This document shows positions 55,082-63,893 of a DNA stretch of 64,000 bases, piece after piece. This stretch comes from Mesorhizobium sp. M2D.F.Ca.ET.226.01.1.1 (GTDB taxonomy: Bacteria > Pseudomonadota > Alphaproteobacteria > Rhizobiales > Rhizobiaceae), in assembly GCF_004022705.2 (NCBI RefSeq), contig NZ_RZOY02000001.1:192956-256955 (forward strand), written 5' to 3'. Positions within the stretch are counted from its first letter, which is position 1. Each line of letters begins with the position of its first letter. The notes below the pieces were generated by a model. The model saw nothing but the letters and a program-made list of their open reading frames with translations. It searched no databases and had not been told where the DNA came from. The position numbers and the translations under genes were made by a program.

Positions 55082-55222
55082 GGCAATGTGGTTCCGGATC
55101 GCTGGTTGCTAACAGAAAGTATACAGCGAAATCTATAGCTTATGGCGTCAAGTCATTCCAGGCGGAATGAGGTAGCGCCGCAAGTTCAACGGTCAAATCA
55201 GTCGCGCTAAAGGAGCAAAGAC

Positions 55223-56092
55223 GTGAGTGAACTAAAAGGCATCTGCGTGCCGATCTGCACGCCATTCAAGGACAATGGCGCTGCGCTCGACGAGGGCGCA
55301 TTGGCGGCAAATATAGACTCGCTGATCGACGCGGGGATTCACATCATCGCCGTGAATGGCGGGACCGGAGAGTTTCCTTTCCTCACCGAGACCGAGAAGC
55401 GGCGCATCGCCGAAATCGCGGGCAAGCGGATCAATGGCCGGGCCAAGCTTATTGTCCAGACGTCTGCCCTGCGCACCGAAGACGCGATCGACAATTCGAA
55501 GCACGCGCGGGACGCTGGCGCGGACGCGTTACTCATCCTGCCGCCCTTCTTCGAGGGGCCAGGCGAACCGGGAGTGCGCTACCACTACGAGCAGATTTCC
55601 AAGGCCGTCGCGACCCCCATCATGGTCTACAACATTCCCCAGTACACCGGCTTCGACATCACGCCTGACGTCTTCAAGCGCTTCAGCGAGATCGACAACG
55701 TCAAATACATCAAGGACAGCACGTCGAACATGATGCGCATCGATCAACTCTCGGCCCAGGGCGCCAAGGTGTTCAATGGTTGCGACTATCTGAATTTCTA
55801 CAGCCTTGTCAGCGGCGCGCCCGGCGTCTTCACCGGATCCGGCAATGCCGTCCCGAAGCAGCTGGTCAAGCTCTACGATCTCGTTCAAGCCAGGAACCTA
55901 GCCGAGGCGGCGGCTCTTTGGCTGAAGCTGCGCCCGCTGTCGCTGCTGCTTTGGACGTCTCCTTTCAACCCCGTCGCCAAGGCAGCGAGCACCAAGACGG
56001 GACGCCCCGTCGGCGAGTGCCGGCTTCCTGTCCTGCCGCTCACCGAGGCGGAGGTGAAGCTGGTCGACGAAGCCCTCGGCGCCGCCGCCTGA
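55223..56092 (+). CDS. DapA-family aldolase/dehydratase/deaminase
   Basis: A 289-residue class I aldolase-type TIM barrel. Carboxylate-binding NGGTGEFPFLT, Tyr136 in MVYNIPQYTG and Schiff-base Lys164 in KYIKDSTSN are all present. The family includes dihydrodipicolinate synthase, 5-keto-4-deoxyglucarate dehydratase and pyrroline-4-hydroxy-2-carboxylate deaminase. Context with a proline-racemase-type gene and aldehyde dehydrogenases favours a catabolic member. GTG 55223 follows AAGGAG. A hairpin separates it from the next gene. Confidence 0.88.
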   Translation: MSELKGICVPICTPFKDNGAALDEGALAANIDSLIDAGIHIIAVNGGTGEFPFLTETEKRRIAEIAGKRINGRAKLIVQTSALRTEDAIDNSKHARDAGADALLILPPFFEGPGEPGVRYHYEQISKAVATPIMVYNIPQYTGFDITPDVFKRFSEIDNVKYIKDSTSNMMRIDQLSAQGAKVFNGCDYLNFYSLVSGAPGVFTGSGNAVPKQLVKLYDLVQARNLAEAAALWLKLRPLSLLLWTSPFNPVAKAASTKTGRPVGECRLPVLPLTEAEVKLVDEALGAAA

Positions 56093-56107
56093 GGCGAGCG
56101 CCCTTGT

Positions 56108-56130
56108 CCCGGGGACACCGTCTCCCCGGG
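56108..56130 (+). terminator. Hairpin between the dapA-like and racemase-family genes
   Basis: Perfect 8-bp stem CCCGGGGA/TCCCCGGG with a 7-nt loop, 16 bp past the stop, without a T-tract; probably an attenuating or processing site within the operon. Confidence 0.5.
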
Positions 56131-56238
56131 GCAGGCCTGGATGCCGTCGGCCGGCTGCGGCATGCTTGGGATTTACCGGCCGTCATTCGGCTGCACCCCT
56201 CGGATCGCCTCGCACCGACTGAACAAGGAGGATGACAC

Positions 56239-57270
56239 ATGCGGTTATCGCGGATGATCAACGTTGTCGGCGCCCATGCTGAAGGCGAGCCCAACGACGT
56301 CATCACCGGTGGCGTCATTGACGTTCCTGGCAAGACGATGTTCGAAAAGGCGCGCTGGCTGGAGACAAAGGGCGACGATCTTCGCGCGTTCCTTCTCCAC
56401 GAGCCGCGCGGCAAAGTCACGCTGTGCACCAACCTCGTCCTGCCCTCGTCCAACCCTGACGCCCAGATGGGGTACGTGATCATCGAGCCGGCGTCCTATC
56501 CGCCGATGTCGGGGACAAACACCATCTGCACGGTGACCGTGCTGCTTGAGACGGGCGTCATCGCCATGCAGGAGCCCGTCACCAAATTGGCGCTCGAGGC
56601 GCCGGCGGGGCTGATCGAGGTCGAAGCGCAATGCCGCAACGGAAAATGCGAAAGCGTGAAGTTCCGTAACCAGCCGTCCTTCGTCATGCATCGCGACCGG
56701 ATGATCGAGGTCGCTGGCATTGGCTCTCTTCGCGTCGACGTCTCCTATGGCGGGATGATCTACGTGATCGTCGATGCCCGCGACTGCGGCTTCGCGATTG
56801 AGCCGTCGGAAGCGCGCGACCTGTCCGACGTCGGGGAAAAGATCAAGCGCGCGGCGGCCGAGCAGCTGCCTTCGATCCATCCTGAAAACCCGGCAATTCA
56901 CACCATAAACCAGACACTTTTCGCCGGCCCGCTCACGGTCAGCGACGGGGTAAAGACATCGCGCAACGGCGTGATCGTCTCGCCTGGCCGCCTCGACCGC
57001 TCGCCCTGTGGCACCGGGACTTGCGCGCGGCTGGCGCTCCTCCATGCCCGCGGCGAGATCGCGCCCGGCGAAAAATTCATCCACGAATCGATCATCGGGA
57101 CAAAGTTCGAGGGCGAGATATTTCAGACTTCTAAGGTGGGCGACCTCGATGCCGTCTCCGTCGTGATCAGCGGGCGGGCCTGGATCACCGGCTTCCACCA
57201 GTTTGTGCTCGATCCGAGCGATCCATTCCCCACCGGGTACACGCTTTCCGACACCTGGCCCAGCGCCTGA
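56239..57270 (+). CDS. Proline-racemase-family protein, Ser/Cys active-site type (hydroxyproline epimerase-like)
   Basis: A 343-residue proline racemase superfamily protein. The first catalytic position is Ser91 (PPMSGTNTIC) in place of Cys; the second is Cys257 (DRSPCGTGTC). From what is known of this superfamily, Cys/Thr members are trans-3-hydroxyproline dehydratases, while Cys/Cys and Ser/Cys members tend to be epimerases, including 4-hydroxyproline 2-epimerases. A hydroxyproline-like substrate is therefore reasonable, though the window has no D-amino-acid oxidase. AAGGAGG precedes ATG 56239. Confidence 0.82.
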   Translation: MRLSRMINVVGAHAEGEPNDVITGGVIDVPGKTMFEKARWLETKGDDLRAFLLHEPRGKVTLCTNLVLPSSNPDAQMGYVIIEPASYPPMSGTNTICTVTVLLETGVIAMQEPVTKLALEAPAGLIEVEAQCRNGKCESVKFRNQPSFVMHRDRMIEVAGIGSLRVDVSYGGMIYVIVDARDCGFAIEPSEARDLSDVGEKIKRAAAEQLPSIHPENPAIHTINQTLFAGPLTVSDGVKTSRNGVIVSPGRLDRSPCGTGTCARLALLHARGEIAPGEKFIHESIIGTKFEGEIFQTSKVGDLDAVSVVISGRAWITGFHQFVLDPSDPFPTGYTLSDTWPSA

Positions 57271-57305
57271 TCAACACCCTTCAATGCGATCTGCAGGAGT
57301 TTAAC

Positions 57306-58799
57306 ATGAATGTCCACACAGACTTCCACGCTGAAGCCAAGACGCTGAAATTCGAGACCAGGGCCTTCATTGATGGCGCCTATGTCGCGGCCCAATCGGG
57401 CGAGACCTTCGAGACGGTGAATCCAGCAACAGGCAAGTTGCTGGCCAACGTGGCTGCCGGCGGGGCGGCGGACGTCGATCTCGCGGTCAAGGCGGCGCGC
57501 CGCAGCTTCGAAGCCGGCACCTGGTCCGGCCTGCCGCCGCGAGAACGCAAGAAAGTCCTGCTGCGCTTTGCGGATCTGATCGAGAAACACAGCGCCGAGC
57601 TGGCGCTCATCGAAACGCTCGACTGCGGCAAGCCTATCAACGATTCCATCAATGTCGACTTGCCCGACTCCATAGAGACAATGCGCTGGCATGCAGAGGC
57701 AACGGACAAGATCTACGACCAGGTGTCTCCGGCACCGCGCGACGTCGTGTCGATGATCGTGCGCGAGCCAATCGGCGTCGTCGGCGGCGTGATCCCTTGG
57801 AACTTCCCGCTCTTCGTCGCCATGTGGAAGCTGGCGCCCGCCCTGGCCGGGGGCAACTCCCTGGTCCTGAAGCCGGCCGAGCAGACATCCCTGTCTTTGA
57901 TCAGGCTGGCGGCGCTCGCGTCCGAGGCAGGCATACCTGATGGCGTGTTCAACGTCGTTCCTGGCCTGGGGCCGACTGCCGGTCAGGCCATAGGCCTCCA
58001 CAGAGACATCGATTGCGTCAGCTTCACCGGATCGGGAGAGGTGGGTCGGCTATTCCTGAAATATTCGGCAGACTCAAACATGAAGCGCATCATTCTCGAA
58101 TGCGGCGGCAAGAGCCCCGCCATCGTGATGGGCGACGTCAGGAATTTCGCTCCGATAGTCGAGAATGTCGCGACCGGGATTCTTTTCTGCCAGGGCGAGA
58201 ACTGCTCGGCTGGCTCGCGCCTCATCGTCCATGAGAGCATCAAGGACCGCCTGCTCGATGAACTGAAGCCAGTCTTTGAATCCTGGACTGTTGGCGACCC
58301 GCTCGAGCGCACGACGCGCATTGGCGCCATGATCGAGCAGGAGCATCTTGCCAAGGTGCTCTCTTATATCGAAACCGGACGCAAGGAAGGCGCCAGGATC
58401 GCACTAGGCGGAAGCCAGATACTGGCGGGTACGGGCGGCAGCTTCGTCGAGCCGACCATCTTCGATGGTGTTTCGAACAACATGAAGATTGCCCGTGAGG
58501 AAATCTTCGGCCCGGTGCTGTCGGTGATCACTTTCAAGGATGAGGCTGAGGCAGTGCGCCTGGCAAACGACACCAACTACGGCCTCGCCGCGTCGCTCTA
58601 CACCGACGATCTCAACACCGCCCACCGCGTCGCCAAGCAGATCCGCGCAGGAACTGTTTCGGTGAACTGCTATTCGGAAGGCGACTTTGCCGTGCCGTTT
58701 GGCGGCTACAAGGAGTCCGGCTTCGGCGGCAAGGACAAGGGCCTGGCCGCGCACGATCAATACACGGAGACGAAAGCCGTGTGGATCCAACTGCGCTGA
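57306..58799 (+). CDS. NAD(P)-dependent aldehyde dehydrogenase B (PuuC-like)
   Basis: A 497-residue ALDH of the gamma-glutamyl-gamma-aminobutyraldehyde/betaine-aldehyde type. It has IPWNFPLFVAMWKLAPAL, Glu in LECGGKSPAIV, catalytic Cys near residue 299 in CQGENCSAGSRL and the C-terminal PFGGYKESGFGGKD. GCAGGAG lies upstream of ATG 57306. It may oxidise the semialdehyde produced by the DapA-family enzyme. It is distinct from aldehyde dehydrogenase A. Confidence 0.88.
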   Translation: MNVHTDFHAEAKTLKFETRAFIDGAYVAAQSGETFETVNPATGKLLANVAAGGAADVDLAVKAARRSFEAGTWSGLPPRERKKVLLRFADLIEKHSAELALIETLDCGKPINDSINVDLPDSIETMRWHAEATDKIYDQVSPAPRDVVSMIVREPIGVVGGVIPWNFPLFVAMWKLAPALAGGNSLVLKPAEQTSLSLIRLAALASEAGIPDGVFNVVPGLGPTAGQAIGLHRDIDCVSFTGSGEVGRLFLKYSADSNMKRIILECGGKSPAIVMGDVRNFAPIVENVATGILFCQGENCSAGSRLIVHESIKDRLLDELKPVFESWTVGDPLERTTRIGAMIEQEHLAKVLSYIETGRKEGARIALGGSQILAGTGGSFVEPTIFDGVSNNMKIAREEIFGPVLSVITFKDEAEAVRLANDTNYGLAASLYTDDLNTAHRVAKQIRAGTVSVNCYSEGDFAVPFGGYKESGFGGKDKGLAAHDQYTETKAVWIQLR

Positions 58800-58836
58800 C
58801 GACATCGCCTGGCGGGCGTCTGAGCTGGCCAGCACA

Positions 58837-58878
58837 TTCCCGATCGGGAACGGAACGCGCCTGCGGCTTCGCAGGTGC
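58837..58878 (+). promoter_or_regulatory. Palindrome and hairpin in front of the SerC-SerA fusion
   Basis: TTCCCGATCGGGAA (58837-58850) is a perfect 14-bp palindrome. It is followed by a 9-bp stem with one G-U pair at 58857-58878 around GCTT. Either could regulate or process the transcript before the fusion gene at 58903. Confidence 0.4.
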
Positions 58879-58902
58879 ACCCCATTGCTTTGAGGTAGGC
58901 TG

Positions 58903-61851
58903 ATGACATCCATAGAAACGCTAAGGGCAGAGCGGCTTGCCGCGCTGCGCCTGACGGCCGCCGGGCGCCCAAGGCGGACCGCCAACCCATTTTTTGGCGT
59001 CGGCCCCATCACCGACCTCACCGCCGACGAGGTCGATGCGCGGCTCCTGCGTTTCGAGTTCGATGCCTGGCTGGAACGCAACTACAGAAAGCTCGACGAC
59101 AAAGGCAACGATATCGGCCCCTTCACCACCGCAGAGGTCGGCCGCGGCATGCATCGCGGCTATCCGGCCGACAAGATCCTGCTCGACATGATGCGCGAAA
59201 TCCATCGCTACTTCGGCTTTCCCGAGTCGAACCAGATGGCAGTCGGACTGGGGGGAGGACATAGCGGCTTCACCGCTTGCGTCATGCACCTGATGAACGC
59301 GAGCGACGACAAGCAAAGGGTCTATGTCGACACGCCAGCGCCGGAATCGGAAGCAGCAGGCTCCGGTGGCTTCTTCCGCCAGTCCTGGGGTGCCCAGCTT
59401 GTCGAACTGCATCGCTATTCAAAACAAGGCGACGAACGGCGCGTGCACTTCTCGCCAACAGAAGGGATCATCCCGTCAGCCGACAATCTGCGCGGCTTGG
59501 GGATCGCACTCTTCGTCGGCGTCGGCCATGAAACGACTGGCGCCACCACCTATACATCGCAGGATATCTCCAACCTCCTGGAATGGCTCCGCAGCGATCC
59601 TGACAACCATCACGCCGTGCTGGACGCGACATCGCTGCTTGGAGCAATGCCTTGGGGTGATGACGTCGTGCGGGAGCTGCTGGCAAGAACCTGCATGTTC
59701 ATGCCGTTCCAGAAGGCGATCGGCGGCGTCTCCGGTTACTTTGTCGCGACGTTCACGCCGCAAGCGCTGCGGCTGATCGAGCGCAACCAGCGGGATCCTT
59801 CCTGGGCAATTCCTCGCCAGCTCAAAATCGCTGTGCCAGCGGACCCCAAACGGCCTTTGAGCGGCGATCGCTCGGTCGCGGTCGGACCGCTTTACGATCC
59901 GCAAGGCGACAAGATGCTGGGCGGCGTTATCAATACCTACTCCGCGCTCGCATTCGCAGAGACGACTTTCGGCCTACTGCGCTCCGAGAGGCGGCTCGGC
60001 TCGGTGGAGAATCTCAATCGACGCTCAACAGCCAATCGGGATGCCATCAACGATTGGGTCTCGCGCAGTGCGGTGCTTCGGCTCAGCGTCACCAATCCTG
60101 AACGACGTGGCGCCGCGGTGACGCTGTTGAAGGCGGTGGACCCGGCCTTGGAGAACTCGGGACTGCACGCGCGCATCATTGCGCGGTCCAAGCAACTCCT
60201 TGGCTATGAAGGGATCACCCATCCTGACGGAAATCACGAGCCGGGGCTGGACGTGGCCCGTTATGTCAACGCATTCCCGGGCACGCCGGGCGACTATCGG
60301 GCCTGGATCGGCGGGGTTCGTGCCCCCGACGATGTCGTCGCGCTGCTGGACAATCTGCAATATGCCTATCTCAGGGCCAAGGTTGCGGTCATCGAGGAGG
60401 AACTCGCCAAGCTCGGAGAACGCTTTCCTTCGTCACCGAGCACAATCGAGAGCGGCCGCATCGGCGATGCCAGCCGAGCCTATACCGTTCTTATAGCTGA
60501 TCCAATCGGATTGCGATTTGGGCCAGAGGGCATGCCTGACCATAGCGATGTGCGCGCGCACATCGAGGCAAGGGGAGGCGTCTTCCACCTTGGGGCCGTC
60601 TGCAGTGAAGCGCTTGAGCCGGGCCGCGTCCATTTCTCCTATCAGCCGGACCTGAGCACCGCAGACGAGATCCTGCGGCAGACCGACAAGGGTCAGTACG
60701 ATGCCGTCATTGCGGCAGCTACGGCAATACCGGAAGGGGCGGTCTTTTCAGAGGGCGGCGTGCGCATCGGCGCGGGCACCGGCAACATGCAGTCCAGGTC
60801 CTGGGGAGGGCCGAACGGCGGCGGCCCTGCGCCTTTGATGAACACGCCAAGCTTCAACAGCCGGGCCACGGCGCAGATGGCGCTCAAGGCGATGCTGAAG
60901 GTGGTCCCCGATCTCCCCGTCGATGACTTGCATCAAAGGGTGGTCGACGGGCATTTCGACACCGCGAGGAACCTCCGCGATTTCCCCACCGAAAAGATCG
61001 AAGGCAAGAAGATCGCCATCATTGGATATGGCAATATTGGCAGGGAGTTGGCCAAGCTTTGCAAGGCGTTGCGCATGCGTGTGTGTGTGCATGCCCGCGC
61101 AATTCACTGCGAGTGGATAGAGGCCGAGGGCCTCAAATATGCACCGACACTTCAGGACGCCGCACGTGGTGCCGACTTCATAAGCCCCCACACCGGCCTC
61201 GGAGCATTCGACCAAGCTCGAGGACGCTTCGCAAATGTGGGACTGATCGACGGCGAGATCCTCTCACTTCTCAACGATGGTGCGGTGGTCATAAATTACG
61301 ACCGCGGAGAGATCATCGATGCTTCGGCCCTGGCAGCCGCCCTTGATTGCGGAAAGGTCCGCCATGTCGCGGTCGACGCCGACATCTTCTTCGACGGCCA
61401 GACATCCTCCTTCGTCGGCCCGCTGGTGCCGTATCGTCAGCTGGCTCTCAAGTTTCCAGGCAGGCTCGAGCTTCTGCCGCACGCGGCCGCCGACACCGAT
61501 CATCCCTCTCGAGTGGCCGGCGCCAAACAGGCCGTCGACCAGATTCTCGACGCAATTCTCAACCGTCGGATCGTCAACCGCAAGGGCGAACTGCCCGCGG
61601 GCTACATCGATGGTGGATCCCGCACGGTTCCCGGTATCGGAAAGCCTTCGCGCGATCAACTTGCCGCCCTCATTGCCGACGCGCGTGCGCTGCATGAAGG
61701 CAGGGCGCTGAGCGAGAGGCTTGCCGCGATCTTCGGTGCCTTGTCATGCGCCGGGACAGAGGCCCAGCAATCCCTTCTTACGCAATATGGCAATCAACTG
61801 GTGGAAACGGGCGCGCGCCTCAATAGCCTTCTTGAGGAGAGGGGGCTCTGA
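58903..61851 (+). CDS. Fusion of SerC-like aminotransferase and SerA-like 2-hydroxyacid dehydrogenase
   Basis: A 982-residue two-enzyme protein. Residues ~1-520 are a fold-type I PLP enzyme of the SerC/class V kind: GGGHSGFTACVMHL, the pyridine-binding Asp in VLDATSLLGAMPW and probable PLP lysine near 271 in MPFQKAIGG. Residues ~540-960 are a D-2-hydroxyacid dehydrogenase. They include the NTPSFNSRATAQMAL entry, Rossmann IIGYGNIG near 705, catalytic-type Arg in INYDRGEIID and His in LPHAAADT; the usual Glu motif DVFExEP is not clear (ADIFFDGQT). The reactions would resemble the first two steps of serine synthesis, run in either direction on an unknown substrate. ATG 58903 follows GAGGTAGGC. 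It overlaps the HisN-like gene by one base. Confidence 0.82.
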   Translation: MTSIETLRAERLAALRLTAAGRPRRTANPFFGVGPITDLTADEVDARLLRFEFDAWLERNYRKLDDKGNDIGPFTTAEVGRGMHRGYPADKILLDMMREIHRYFGFPESNQMAVGLGGGHSGFTACVMHLMNASDDKQRVYVDTPAPESEAAGSGGFFRQSWGAQLVELHRYSKQGDERRVHFSPTEGIIPSADNLRGLGIALFVGVGHETTGATTYTSQDISNLLEWLRSDPDNHHAVLDATSLLGAMPWGDDVVRELLARTCMFMPFQKAIGGVSGYFVATFTPQALRLIERNQRDPSWAIPRQLKIAVPADPKRPLSGDRSVAVGPLYDPQGDKMLGGVINTYSALAFAETTFGLLRSERRLGSVENLNRRSTANRDAINDWVSRSAVLRLSVTNPERRGAAVTLLKAVDPALENSGLHARIIARSKQLLGYEGITHPDGNHEPGLDVARYVNAFPGTPGDYRAWIGGVRAPDDVVALLDNLQYAYLRAKVAVIEEELAKLGERFPSSPSTIESGRIGDASRAYTVLIADPIGLRFGPEGMPDHSDVRAHIEARGGVFHLGAVCSEALEPGRVHFSYQPDLSTADEILRQTDKGQYDAVIAAATAIPEGAVFSEGGVRIGAGTGNMQSRSWGGPNGGGPAPLMNTPSFNSRATAQMALKAMLKVVPDLPVDDLHQRVVDGHFDTARNLRDFPTEKIEGKKIAIIGYGNIGRELAKLCKALRMRVCVHARAIHCEWIEAEGLKYAPTLQDAARGADFISPHTGLGAFDQARGRFANVGLIDGEILSLLNDGAVVINYDRGEIIDASALAAALDCGKVRHVAVDADIFFDGQTSSFVGPLVPYRQLALKFPGRLELLPHAAADTDHPSRVAGAKQAVDQILDAILNRRIVNRKGELPAGYIDGGSRTVPGIGKPSRDQLAALIADARALHEGRALSERLAAIFGALSCAGTEAQQSLLTQYGNQLVETGARLNSLLEERGL

Positions 61852-62678
61852 TGCAGGGGCACCTCTCGCTTGGCGCCGCCCGTCGGGGGAACGACGAGGC
61901 GCTGCCGGACTTCGAATTCTTTCGCAGGCTGGCCGGTGCGGCTGCCGCCGAGACGCTGCCGGGATTCCGCACGAGAGGGGCGGCGAATGCCAACAACAAG
62001 ACCGACGTGGCATATGAGCCTGTGAGCGAGGCAGCTCGCGCAGCCGAAAAAGCTATTCGCGGGATCATAGCCGCCGACTATCCAATGGATGCAATGCTGG
62101 GCGACCAATTTGGGCCGTCAGGATCAGGGCCGATCCAGTGGGTCATCGACCCGATCAATGGTGCAAAAGCGTTCCGGTGTGGGCTTCCGGTCTGGGGCAC
62201 CCTGATAGGCCTCACGATAAATGGCCGCGCCACGATGGGCATGATGAGCCAGCCCGATACCGGGGAATGCTTCTGGTCCGACGGCACGAGATCGGTGTGT
62301 TGCTCTGACCAGGGCGAGACGGTTTTGAAAACAAGTGGCGTCCAGCTGCTCTCGGAGTCGATTTGCCACACGAATTCTCCTGAACCCTTCGCACGCCGTC
62401 CGGGCAGGGGGTTTGCTCGGCTCGCCTCGTCGGTCAAATTCACGAGGTACGGCGGCGACTGTTACGCATTCGCCATGCTCGCGGCCGGCCAGATCGACCT
62501 TTGCGTGGAACTTTCCTTGCAAGCCTGCAACATCGCAGCGCTGATCCCGGTCATCGAGGCCGCCGGCGGTGTGGTCACCCGCTTCGACGGGGGCCGCGCG
62601 GAGCGAGGTGGAAACATCCTGGCATCGGCAAACGCCATCCTGCATGAGGCAGCGCTGCGGGTGCTCAATGACATCTGA
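61851..62678 (+). CDS. HisN-like inositol-monophosphatase-family protein lacking metal ligands
   Basis: A 275-residue protein matching HisN-type phosphatases (DFEFFRRLAGAA, LPVWGTLIGL, RYGGDCYAFAMLAAGQIDL, AALIPVIEAAGGVV). Several residues that bind Mg in this family are changed. The GEE box is GDQ (84-86), DPIDGT is D100-P-I-N-G-A, the Asp before xAA is Asn227 and the Asp of EADR is Ala62. The protein may therefore be a pseudoenzyme or have new chemistry. Its start shares a base with the fusion-gene stop, so the two are strictly coupled, suggesting a partner or regulatory subunit. Confidence 0.82.
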   Translation: MQGHLSLGAARRGNDEALPDFEFFRRLAGAAAAETLPGFRTRGAANANNKTDVAYEPVSEAARAAEKAIRGIIAADYPMDAMLGDQFGPSGSGPIQWVIDPINGAKAFRCGLPVWGTLIGLTINGRATMGMMSQPDTGECFWSDGTRSVCCSDQGETVLKTSGVQLLSESICHTNSPEPFARRPGRGFARLASSVKFTRYGGDCYAFAMLAAGQIDLCVELSLQACNIAALIPVIEAAGGVVTRFDGGRAERGGNILASANAILHEAALRVLNDI

Positions 62679-62700
62679 ACGACGGCCACCAGGTTTGGGA

Positions 62701-62832
62701 ATGTGTGGCAACGACGAGGTGCCAAAAAAAAGCAACGGCAGCCGAACCGAGGGGGGATCCCGCCTATGGGGCTGGTTCTGGGTGGTTGTCGCGACAGCGG
62801 CCATGTATCTGCTTGTCTGGGTGACCCGGTAA
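62701..62832 (+). CDS. Small single-span membrane peptide, 43 aa
   Basis: A 43-residue frame: a hydrophilic N-terminus (MCGNDEVPKKSNGSRTEGG) and one hydrophobic helix (RLWGWFWVVVATAAMYLLVWV). It sits 22 bp after the HisN-like gene and ends just before a convergent gene. The ribosome site is weak (TTGGGA). Support is the clean topology and position; function unknown. Confidence 0.45.
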   Translation: MCGNDEVPKKSNGSRTEGGSRLWGWFWVVVATAAMYLLVWVTR

Positions 62833-62858
62833 CCGCAACGACTATCGTTCGATTGGCC

Positions 62859-63893
62859 TCACGCTCTCAGGGCCATCAGCTGCTTCCACATCGCGGGCGC
62901 AATGACGATTCCGCGCTCGGCTGCCAACTTGCGGGCGGCAAGCCGGCGTTCGCCTGGAAGGCGCGTCTGTCCGGCGTCGGCCATCGCTGCGACCAGATCC
63001 TCGATCCGCTGCGTGAACATCCCAAGTGAGCCGGTTCCCCTGGTCGGATCGATCAGGATAACGGTTTCGCCCGTGTGAGCCGATTCCGCGCCGGGATGGG
63101 CCGACCAGTCGACCTGATGGGAAAAGTTGCTGCCGGTCAACGCCCCGGCAAGAATGTCGATCATCATGGCGATGGACGAACCCTTGTGCCCGCCGAAGGG
63201 CAGCAGCGCTCCGCCCTCCAGTATCGCCTTTGGGCTGCGGGTCGGCAGCCCTGCGGCGTCGAGGCCAATCCCCTCCGGAAGAAGCTTGTTCTCGCGCGCC
63301 GCGACCGCCACCTCGCCATGAGCCATCGCTGCTGTCGCCTGATCGAACAGCAGCACTTGCCCATCCATCCGCGGCACGGCAAAGGCCATCGGATTTGTGC
63401 CATAGAGCCGCTTGCGACCGCCATGAGGGACGACATAAGTGACGCTGTTGACGACGCCGAGCGCGACCAGGCCGACTTCGGCGAATGGCTCGACATCCAG
63501 CCAAAGTGGCCCGTTGTGGTGGGCATTGCCGATCGCTAACACGCACGCGCCGGCCGATCGGGCCTTGTTGATGGCTCGCGGCATGGCCGACTCCAGCGCC
63601 GGTCTGGCATAGCCGTTGCCGGCGTCGATGTAGAGAAAGGCACTCCCCGCGTCGCGGATGTGCGGGACGGCCCGGCCGTCGACAAAGCCGCTCCTGAGAT
63701 TCTTCACATAACCGGTCATCCTGAACAGGCCATGGCTTTGCGAGCCATCGCGTTCGGCGCTCGCACAGTTCGTGGCCAGCACGCGAGCGACGTCATCCGA
63801 CGTTCCGTTGCGCAGCAGAATGGATTCGAGCGTAGCGACAAGATCGGGGAATCTGCGGTAGATAGGGGGTTCGTTTGAGGGCGGGTCTCTCAT
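62859..63893 (-). CDS. Ldh2/malate-lactate dehydrogenase-family reductase
   Basis: A 344-residue protein of the Ldh2/YlbC/DpkA family, with NCASAERDGSQSHGLFRMTGY, the conserved GNAHHNGPLW, GTNPMAFAVP and FGGHKGSSIAMMIDILAG. Members reduce 2-keto acids or cyclic imines such as pyrroline-2-carboxylate and piperideine-2-carboxylate with NAD(P)H. Near a proline-racemase-family gene, an imine substrate is attractive but unproven. The start at 63893 (MRDPPSNEPP) fits family length; a longer frame reaches 63956. Convergent with the preceding operon. Confidence 0.85.
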   Translation of the reverse strand: MRDPPSNEPPIYRRFPDLVATLESILLRNGTSDDVARVLATNCASAERDGSQSHGLFRMTGYVKNLRSGFVDGRAVPHIRDAGSAFLYIDAGNGYARPALESAMPRAINKARSAGACVLAIGNAHHNGPLWLDVEPFAEVGLVALGVVNSVTYVVPHGGRKRLYGTNPMAFAVPRMDGQVLLFDQATAAMAHGEVAVAARENKLLPEGIGLDAAGLPTRSPKAILEGGALLPFGGHKGSSIAMMIDILAGALTGSNFSHQVDWSAHPGAESAHTGETVILIDPTRGTGSLGMFTQRIEDLVAAMADAGQTRLPGERRLAARKLAAERGIVIAPAMWKQLMALRA

